Assembly (NCBI GenBank): GCA_021826655.1
Contig: JAKAZC010000173.1
Span: 1-6,226, forward strand
Length of the DNA: 6,226 nt
Origin: Actinomycetes bacterium
GTDB lineage: Bacteria; Actinomycetota; Acidimicrobiia; Acidimicrobiales; RAAP-2
Direction of reading: 5' to 3'
Shown here piece by piece: positions 1 to 4,770 of this stretch; the stretch's first letter is position 1, and every line of letters starts with the position of its first letter. The notes beneath the pieces were generated by a model. That model had not been told where the DNA came from. It worked only from the letters and a program-made list of their open reading frames with translations, and did not search any database. A program made the translations under genes and the position numbers.

Positions 1-115
1 TGTAGGAGGTGATCCCACTCCCCCCGTCGGAGGCCGGGGGCGACCAGGAGAGGGTGGCCGAGGTGTCGGTCAGCGTGGCCGACAGCGCGGTGGGGGCGGA
101 AGGGACGGTGGGGGG
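1..115 (-). other. Fibronectin type III domain, N-terminal part only
   Basis: Residues 815-852, reached through a short Pro-rich linker (GPPTVPSAPTAL). The pattern PSAPTxLSATxxxTSATLSW followed by SPPASDGGSGITSY matches the first strands of bacterial FN3 domains, including the B-strand Trp (residue 838) and the GGSxITSY turn. The window ends inside the domain, so further FN3 domains or a cell-wall anchor may follow. Confidence 0.88.
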
Positions 116-2557
116 GCCGGAGAGGTAGGTGAACTGGTCGGCCGGACCGGGCGCCGAGGCGCCTCCCCCTGTCGTGACGACGATGTCGACGGCCGAACCG
201 GACGTCCCCAGTGGACTGACCGCAGTCAGTTGGGTGTCGCTCAGCACGGAGTAGGACTGAGCCGGCACACCGCCGAAGGACACCCCGGTGGCCCCGGTGA
301 AGCCGGTGCCGTCGACGGTGACCACGGTTCCTCCGGTGCTCGGGCCCGACGGGGGACTGATCGAAGATACGGCCGGCGCGACCGTGGTCACCACGCCGTA
401 CGTGAGCAGTGCTGACGGCGCGCCCGCAACGCATGCCGAGGCCGACGTACACGACACCGAGGAGAACGCTGCGGACGCGCCCACTCCGCTCGGGGTGCCT
501 TGCGCATTCCAGGTCGTGCCCCCGTCGGACGTGCCGAAGGCGCTTCCGTTTACCGTCCCCCCAACGGCCTCGCACGACGCGGCCGAAGCGCACGAGACGC
601 CGGACAGCTGACCCGACGGGCTCGGGCTGGTCTGGGTCGTCCAACTCGTTCCGCCGTCGGTGGTGGCGATGATGCTGGGCGCGAAGGTAGTCGTACTTCC
701 GACTGCCACACAGTCCGAAGCCGTGGGACACGAGACGCCGGTGAGTTGGGCTGCTCCCGTCGGTACCGTCTGTTCGGTCCAGTTGGTGCCGCCGTCGGTC
801 GTTCCCACCGCGTACGGTGTGAATCCGGACATCGAGTAGGAGTAGCCCACCGTCTCGCAGATGGCGGCACTCGGACAGGACACCGATGCGAGGATGCCGA
901 CGCCGGCCGGGGCCGACTGGGCCGACCAGGTCGTCCCACCGTCGACGGTGTGGAGGATCTCGGCGACGTCCGACGTGCCGCTGACGCCGAATCCCACGGC
1001 AGTGCAGACGGCGGTCGACGGACACGAGATCGACGTGAGGATGAAGAACCCGCTCGGGATCGACTGCACCGTCCAGGCGGTCCCACCGTCCGCGGTGGCG
1101 ATGACGATCGGGGCGCCTCCGGTCGATACACCGACCGCCTCACAGGTCGTCGTCGACGGGCAGGCGACGCCGGAGAGGTCGGCCGCCGTGCCGGGCGCCG
1201 GCTGGGGCGCCCAGGTGGTTCCGCCATCCGTCGAGGCGTAGATCGCCGCGCCTGAGCTGGCGGCACCTACGGCGGTGCAGATCGAGGCTGAGGGACACGC
1301 GACCGATTCGAGGCCACCCACTCCGAAGGGAACGGCCTGGCCCGACCACGTGGACCCACCGTCGGTGGTGCCGATGAGGTGGCCGACGGCGCTACCGGTG
1401 AGACCGCCGACCGTGCTCGCACCTGCTGCCTCGCACACAGTGGCCGACGCGCAGCTTATGGCGGTGAGGGAGGTCAACCCGCTCGGGACGGTCTGGGGGG
1501 TCCAACTGGCCCCGCCGTCGGTGGTGGCCAGTGCACCCGGTCCGATACCGACGATCGCGACGATCCCGATCACTTCGCACTGCGACGATGTGACGCACGA
1601 GACCCCGGACATCGGTCCCGCCCCGGTCGGGAGCGTCAGGGCGGCCCACGTCGATCCGGCGTCGGTCGTGGTCAACACCGTGCCGCTGAACGAGGTGGTC
1701 GAGCCGGCCGCCTCGCACACCGTCGACGCCTGCGCACACGACACGTCCGCGAGACTGCCGGTCCCACTGGGGACGGACTGAGCGGACCAGGCGGATCCAC
1801 CATCGGTGGTGCCGATGATGCCACCGGTGCCCGACCCGCCGACCGAATTGGTCGACCACGTCGCCACGCAGGTCGTCGACGACGGGCAGGAGACCGAGTC
1901 GAGCGGACCGACCCCGGTCGGGACCGCCTGGGCGGTCCACGTCGATCCACCGCTACTCGTGGCGAGCACCGCACCACTGGTGGAGATGCCGTTGAAGCTC
2001 GAGCCCACCGCCGTGCACACGGTGGTCGAAGCGCACGAAACGGCGGACAGGTCGAACGACCCGCTCGGAATGCTCTGCGCCGACCAGGTGGCTCCGCCAT
2101 CGGTCGTGGCGATGACGCGTCCACCGCCCACAGCCGTGCAGTCCGATGTCGACGGACACGAAATCGCGGTGAGCCCGACGACCCCGGTTCCGCCCGGAAC
2201 CGACTGGGTCACCCAGGTGGTCCCACCGTCGGTGGTGGCGACCAGGACCGGAGAGAAGCCCGACGTCGTACCCATCGCCTCGCACGTCGTGGCCGACGCG
2301 CACGAGATGGAGGCCAGTCCCTCGACCAACGGCGGGAACGAGCGGGCCACCGACCAGCCGAGCGAGGTGGCCGACGCCGGGCCCGATCCCACCACGAGGG
2401 TGGCCAGTCCGGACAGTCCGAGACCCGCAGCCAGGAGCAGACGCACGCCGCGCCTCATCCGACGGGTTCCCCCGGCGCCGGCGGTGGCACCGCTCCGAAC
2501 CCAGGTTCCCAGGTCCGGACGTCCGTCGCGGACCTCTGCACGCCGTCCAACCGCCAT
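1..2557 (-). CDS. Large secreted Asp-box beta-propeller protein with IPT/TIG and FN3 domains (3' end outside window)
   Basis: The frame is open from an ATG at 2557 to the window edge (852 complete codons) with no stop, so the protein continues beyond position 1. Order of parts: N-terminal extension and signal peptide (residues 1-63), a repeat array (about 66-720), an IPT/TIG domain (about 726-812) and the start of a fibronectin type III domain (about 815 on). The array units read roughly VSCxSxxxCxAVG, a variable turn, then TTDGGTTWxxQxVPSG; the second half is the Asp-box of BNR/sialidase-like and Ycf48-like propellers. The protein is rich in Gly, Ser and Thr and poor in Lys, as expected for an actinobacterial extracellular protein. 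No catalytic residues are recognisable; Asp-box propellers may be enzymes or binding scaffolds, so the function is unknown. The trailing Ig-like domains suggest a surface or matrix protein. I chose the start at 2557 over ATG 2458 because only 2557 has a strong Shine-Dalgarno site. Confidence 0.93.
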   Translation of the reverse strand, partial: MAVGRRAEVRDGRPDLGTWVRSGATAGAGGTRRMRRGVRLLLAAGLGLSGLATLVVGSGPASATSLGWSVARSFPPLVEGLASISCASATTCEAMGTTSGFSPVLVATTDGGTTWVTQSVPGGTGVVGLTAISCPSTSDCTAVGGGRVIATTDGGATWSAQSIPSGSFDLSAVSCASTTVCTAVGSSFNGISTSGAVLATSSGGSTWTAQAVPTGVGPLDSVSCPSSTTCVATWSTNSVGGSGTGGIIGTTDGGSAWSAQSVPSGTGSLADVSCAQASTVCEAAGSTTSFSGTVLTTTDAGSTWAALTLPTGAGPMSGVSCVTSSQCEVIGIVAIVGIGPGALATTDGGASWTPQTVPSGLTSLTAISCASATVCEAAGASTVGGLTGSAVGHLIGTTDGGSTWSGQAVPFGVGGLESVACPSASICTAVGAASSGAAIYASTDGGTTWAPQPAPGTAADLSGVACPSTTTCEAVGVSTGGAPIVIATADGGTAWTVQSIPSGFFILTSISCPSTAVCTAVGFGVSGTSDVAEILHTVDGGTTWSAQSAPAGVGILASVSCPSAAICETVGYSYSMSGFTPYAVGTTDGGTNWTEQTVPTGAAQLTGVSCPTASDCVAVGSTTTFAPSIIATTDGGTSWTTQTSPSPSGQLSGVSCASAASCEAVGGTVNGSAFGTSDGGTTWNAQGTPSGVGASAAFSSVSCTSASACVAGAPSALLTYGVVTTVAPAVSSISPPSGPSTGGTVVTVDGTGFTGATGVSFGGVPAQSYSVLSDTQLTAVSPLGTSGSAVDIVVTTGGGASAPGPADQFTYLSGPPTVPSAPTALSATLTDTSATLSWSPPASDGGSGITSY
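122..388 (-). other. IPT/TIG (Ig-like) domain of the repeat protein
   Basis: Residues about 724-812. It starts APAVSSISPPSGPSTGGT, then VTVDGTGFTGATGVSFGG and ends with a GPADQFTY strand. The SPxSGPxxGGTxVTVxGxGF pattern, the following VxFGG strand and the closing FTY are the hallmarks of an IPT/TIG Ig-like domain. These usually act as extracellular spacers or binding modules. It directly follows the last propeller unit with no long linker. Confidence 0.88.
389..2362 (-). repeat. Array of 14 propeller-type repeats (Cys pair plus Asp-box), about 47 residues per unit
   Basis: Encodes residues 66-723. First cysteines of the units fall at 86, 134, 175, 224, 274, 321, 369, 421, 466, 512, 561, 610, 656 and 703, a spacing of 41-52 residues. 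The second cysteine follows after five residues in every unit except unit 5, where six intervene. Thirteen Asp-boxes follow, with the Asp at 110, 153, 252, 299, 347, 399, 444, 490, 539, 588, 634 and 678, and Ser202 replacing it in unit 3. Unit 14 has no Asp-box, but the residues before unit 1 (GWSVARSFPPLVEG) match the tail of a unit, so the array may contain 14 complete blades. At DNA level this gives an imperfect period of about 140-150 bases with recurring phrases such as ACCACCGACGGTGG. Confidence 0.9.
2369..2557 (-). other. Signal peptide with long arginine-rich n-region (Sec or Tat)
   Basis: Residues 1-63 of the repeat protein. A long polar n-region ends in TRRMRRG (residues 31-37), followed by a hydrophobic core (about 38-56, LLLAAGLGLSGLATLVV within it) and a GPASA motif that fits signal peptidase I cleavage after Ala63. 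A twin-arginine pair before the core and a long n-region are typical of Tat signals, but the motif lacks the usual Phe/Leu-Lys residues. If translation instead began at Met34 (2458), the peptide would be a short ordinary Sec signal beginning MRRGVRLLL. Export is well supported; the route is not. Confidence 0.8.
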
Positions 2558-2564
2558 GTCGCCA

Positions 2565-2571
2565 CCTTCCT
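2565..2571 (-). promoter_or_regulatory. Shine-Dalgarno site deciding the start of the repeat protein gene
   Basis: The minus strand reads AGGAAGG, then seven bases, then ATG at 2557-2555. This is a near-ideal ribosome binding site. The internal in-frame ATG at 2458 has only a weak GGGGGAA with eight bases between. On this basis 2557 is preferred, giving 33 extra residues ahead of the classical signal sequence. Confidence 0.75.
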
Positions 2572-2611
2572 GCTTCGCGCCGTCGAGACCGCGACCCGAA
2601 ACGGCACTTCC

Positions 2612-2640
2612 CTCGTAGTCCGCAATTCCGAGGATGTCAA
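2612..2640 (-). promoter_or_regulatory. Candidate sigma70-type promoter for the repeat protein gene
   Basis: On the minus strand a perfect -35 TTGACA (2640-2635) is followed by a 17-base spacer and TACGAG (2617-2612) at the -10 position. The -10 box keeps the leading TA and the A at position 5 but lacks the final T. Transcription would start near 2605, giving a leader of about 48 bases before the ATG at 2557. The perfect -35, exact spacer and location support it; the poor -10 limits confidence. Confidence 0.5.
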
Positions 2641-2655
2641 CGGTCCGGGCCATGT

Positions 2656-2682
2656 GCGCGCGCCACGTGGCTCCACGCGCGC
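2656..2682. promoter_or_regulatory. Inverted repeat enclosing a GCCACGTGGC palindrome, possible operator
   Basis: A perfect 10-base palindrome, GCCACGTGGC, lies at 2662-2671, and 7-base arms GCGCGCG (2656-2662) and CGCGCGC (2676-2682) form a second inverted repeat around it. It sits about 15 bases upstream of the candidate -35 box of the repeat protein gene and 130 bases upstream of the membrane protein start, so a regulator bound here could act on either divergent gene. The flanking arms are simple CG alternation and may be chance in such GC-rich DNA. No regulator family can be named. Confidence 0.3.
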
Positions 2683-2709
2683 TCAGTGTGGCCAAGGGAT
2701 GCGTCGGCG

Positions 2710-2788
2710 GGCGCCGTTCGGCGCGGCGGTACGCTCGTCGCACACCCCGCACACGCCGTCGCCTCCCCCGGTGGGTCGGCGCCGTTCG
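2710..2788. repeat. Pair of 11-base direct repeats upstream of the membrane protein gene
   Basis: GGCGCCGTTCG occurs at 2710-2720 and again at 2778-2788, with start points 68 bases apart. The first copy is also part of a small inverted repeat (GCGCCG, TT, CGGCGC; 2711-2724). Between the copies CGCACAC occurs twice, at 2739-2745 and 2748-2754. These lie in the presumed promoter or leader region of the plus-strand gene and might be binding sites. A TACGCT at 2730-2735 could be a -10 box but has no recognisable -35 partner. Low base complexity makes chance repeats fairly likely. Confidence 0.25.
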
Positions 2789-2800
2789 CAACGACCCGTC

Positions 2801-2805
2801 GAGGA
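2801..2805 (+). promoter_or_regulatory. Shine-Dalgarno site fixing the membrane protein start
   Basis: GAGGA lies six bases before ATG 2812. The frame stays open upstream to ATG 2686, but the 42 residues that would add lack any protein-like character and that ATG has no convincing ribosome binding site. The choice places a short basic cytoplasmic tail directly before the first membrane helix. Confidence 0.7.
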
Positions 2806-2811
2806 TGGACC

Positions 2812-4686
2812 ATGGCAGCGCGCGAGGCCGGAACATCGCCATCCGAACGTCCGCCGACCCCGGCACGCCACCAGGCGCAGGGACGGGCCGCGCGGCCACC
2901 TGCCGTCTCCGTCGCCGTCGCCGGAGTCGCCGTCGTCGCCGGCTACCTCGCCCTCGGCCTGGTCGCCTACTGGCGGGTGGTGGGCACCGGTGGGACCCGC
3001 CTCTTCGGCACGACCAGCGACTCCGTCCTCGCCACCTGGTTCCTGGCCTGGGTGCCCCACGCCCTAGCCCACGGGCACGACCCCTTCTTCAGCCACGCCA
3101 TGTTCGCCCCGAGCGGCATCAACCTGGCCCAGAACACCGAGGCCGCCCTGCTCGGACTGCTCACCGTCCCGATGGCCGCCGTCCTCGGCCCGATCGCACG
3201 GGCCGACGTCCTCATGGTGCTGGCCATGCCCGCGTCCGCCACCGCCGCGTTCTACGTGCTGCGCCGGTGGGACGTGTGGCGCCCGGCGGCGGCAATCGGT
3301 GGTCTGCTCTACGGGTTCTCCCCCTATATGGTCGGCCAGGGACTCGGCCACCTGGTCCTGGTCTTCGCACCGTGGCCTCCCCTGATCGCCCTGACCCTCG
3401 TCCAGATCGTGGAGCAGCGGGACCCGCGGGTCCGCCTCGGCGTCCAGCTCGGGCTGCTCGTCGTCGCCCAGTTCCTGACCGAGCCGGAGGTGCTCACCAC
3501 GGTGGCCATCGTGGCCGGAGTCGGGCTGCTCGCCACGGTGGTCCGCCACCCGAGCGGCGCTCGCGAGGTGGCCCGACGACTCGTGGCACCCGTCGCCGTG
3601 GGCGGCGGGCTGGCCGCGGTGCTCCTCGCCTACCCGCTCTGGATGATCGTGGCCGGTCCCCAGCACTACACGGGGGCCGCCCAAGGCACGGTCAATCCGT
3701 ACGTCAACGACTTGTTCAGTTTCGTGGCCCCCGGACCGCTCCAGCACCTGTCGTTCGGGCTGGGCGCACTCGGGCGCCGGGTGGTGGCCGGCAATGCCTT
3801 CGAGTCGGGCGGCTATCTCGGCATCCCCGTGCTCGCACTCGCCGGACTCGTGGCCTGGCGGTCGCGGCGTCGCGGCCGGACCCAGCTGGCACTGGTCTGC
3901 ACGGCCTCGTCCGCCGTGCTCTCCCTCGGTCCGTACCTGTCGGTGGCCGGGCACCGCACCTCGGTCCCGTTGCCGTTCGTCGTGCTCACCCACGTCCCGC
4001 TGGTCGACAACGTGCTCCCCGTCCGCTTCTCCCTGGTAACGGCCGCCTGCCTGGCGGCCATCGTGTCCTTCGGCCTGGACGACCTGCGCCGTGGGCTCCC
4101 GGCGCCCGCGGACCGGCGCACGCGAGGCAGGGGCCGTCCCCGTCAGCGCACCCGGGCCGGGGTGGCGGCACTCGCCGTCCTGGCCCTCGTCGCGGTCACC
4201 CAGCTCCCCCGTTGGCCCTACGAGGTCCAGGCGGTCGCCACCCTGCCGGCCGCCGTCCGACGGGCCGTGCCGTCCGGGGACCCGACGGCGCTCACCTACC
4301 CGTACGCCATCCAGTACGCGGCCTCCCCCCTGAGCTGGCAACTCACCGACGACTTCCGGTTCCGCCTCCTCGGTGGCTACGGCGAGCACCCGCAACGTCT
4401 CGACGGCTACTACGTGTTTCCGGCTCGCATGCACCCCGACGGTCTCCAGAGGTTCCTGGCCGCCCACGAGGGCTTCACCGGGTACGGTCCGGCCCCGGCA
4501 CCCGGTCCGGCACTGGTGGCCTCGACCCGCGCCACCTTGGTCGCCTACGACGTCCGACTGGTCATCGTCGACCGGTCGACGCCGGGAAGCGCTCCGGTGG
4601 TCGGCCTGCTGACCTCCGCACTGGGACCGCCCGGGCGCACCTCGGGCAGCTTCGCCGTCTGGGCGTCGGCCGGGCCGGCGCTCTGA
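2812..4686 (+). CDS. Polytopic membrane protein, GT-C glycosyltransferase-like
   Basis: A 624-residue integral membrane protein with a hydrophilic basic N-terminus (residues 1-30), about a dozen hydrophobic segments (for example 32-54, 111-128, 131-150, 179-199, 225-244, 257-280, 333-349, 357-377, 405-421, 449-465) and a C-terminal soluble part of about 155 residues (470-624), probably outside the membrane. After the first helix comes LFGTTSDS (64-71), then WFLAWVPHALAHGHDPFF (76-93) and SGINLAQNTE (101-110). This arrangement recalls actinobacterial GT-C-fold or YfhO-like proteins, where an acidic residue in the first outer loop (here Asp70) serves the lipid-linked sugar donor. That assignment rests on pattern recall, not a search. 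GT-C enzymes usually move a sugar from a polyprenyl phosphate donor to a lipid, glycan or protein; donor and acceptor cannot be read here. It is divergent from the secreted repeat protein and ends 84 bases from the convergent transporter. It could instead be a non-catalytic relative. The coding call is firm; the function is tentative. Confidence 0.9.
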   Translation: MAAREAGTSPSERPPTPARHQAQGRAARPPAVSVAVAGVAVVAGYLALGLVAYWRVVGTGGTRLFGTTSDSVLATWFLAWVPHALAHGHDPFFSHAMFAPSGINLAQNTEAALLGLLTVPMAAVLGPIARADVLMVLAMPASATAAFYVLRRWDVWRPAAAIGGLLYGFSPYMVGQGLGHLVLVFAPWPPLIALTLVQIVEQRDPRVRLGVQLGLLVVAQFLTEPEVLTTVAIVAGVGLLATVVRHPSGAREVARRLVAPVAVGGGLAAVLLAYPLWMIVAGPQHYTGAAQGTVNPYVNDLFSFVAPGPLQHLSFGLGALGRRVVAGNAFESGGYLGIPVLALAGLVAWRSRRRGRTQLALVCTASSAVLSLGPYLSVAGHRTSVPLPFVVLTHVPLVDNVLPVRFSLVTAACLAAIVSFGLDDLRRGLPAPADRRTRGRGRPRQRTRAGVAALAVLALVAVTQLPRWPYEVQAVATLPAAVRRAVPSGDPTALTYPYAIQYAASPLSWQLTDDFRFRLLGGYGEHPQRLDGYYVFPARMHPDGLQRFLAAHEGFTGYGPAPAPGPALVASTRATLVAYDVRLVIVDRSTPGSAPVVGLLTSALGPPGRTSGSFAVWASAGPAL

Positions 4687-4687
4687 G

Positions 4688-4704
4688 GACCTCCGTCCGA
4701 GGTC
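4688..4704. terminator. Small perfect hairpin just after the membrane protein stop
   Basis: GACCTC (4688-4693) and GAGGTC (4699-4704) form a perfect 6-base stem with a 5-base loop CGTCC, starting two bases after the TGA. No T-tract follows on either strand, so it is at best a weak or factor-assisted terminator. Confidence 0.35.
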
Positions 4705-4720
4705 GTACGGTCGTCGGCTC

Positions 4721-4744
4721 GGACGCCCGCCCTCGGGTGCGTCC
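4721..4744. terminator. GC-rich hairpin between convergent genes, candidate bidirectional terminator
   Basis: GGACGC (4721-4726) pairs with GCGTCC (4739-4744); inside it CCG (4727-4729) can pair with CGG (4734-4736), leaving a two-base bulge and a four-base loop. It lies in the middle of the 84-base gap between two converging genes, where a shared terminator is expected. There is no T-tract, as is common for terminators in high-GC actinobacteria. Confidence 0.45.
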
Positions 4745-4770
4745 CCAGTGCGGCGCACGACGGCGATCCT

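Noticed and set aside
389..2362. Regular DNA repeats of about 145 bases that could suggest a CRISPR or tandem-repeat locus.
   Set aside because: The repeats are imperfect, vary in length by multiples of three and keep one protein frame open throughout. They are coding repeats of propeller units.
2455..2676. 73-residue minus-strand frame (GTG start at 2676) whose stop overlaps ATG 2458 as ATGA, resembling translational coupling.
   Set aside because: The GTG has no Shine-Dalgarno site, the start lies upstream of the candidate promoter, the product is Arg/Pro-rich with no recognisable pattern, and the overlap only matters if the repeat protein starts at 2458, which is the weaker start.
2686..2811. 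Longer start (ATG 2686) for the membrane protein.
   Set aside because: The added 42 residues look like translated non-coding DNA and ATG 2812 has a well-placed GAGGA.
1379..3067. 562-residue plus-strand open frame.
   Set aside because: It runs antisense across the repeat protein, through the intergenic region and into the membrane protein gene. The product is a low-complexity Arg/Gly mixture, an artefact of rare stops in GC-rich DNA.
3064..4758. 564-residue minus-strand frame opposite the membrane protein gene.
   Set aside because: Its composition (Gly, Arg, Asp, Glu, His, Gln) is the usual antisense mirror of a hydrophobic protein. It has no domain pattern and no ribosome binding site that I can see.
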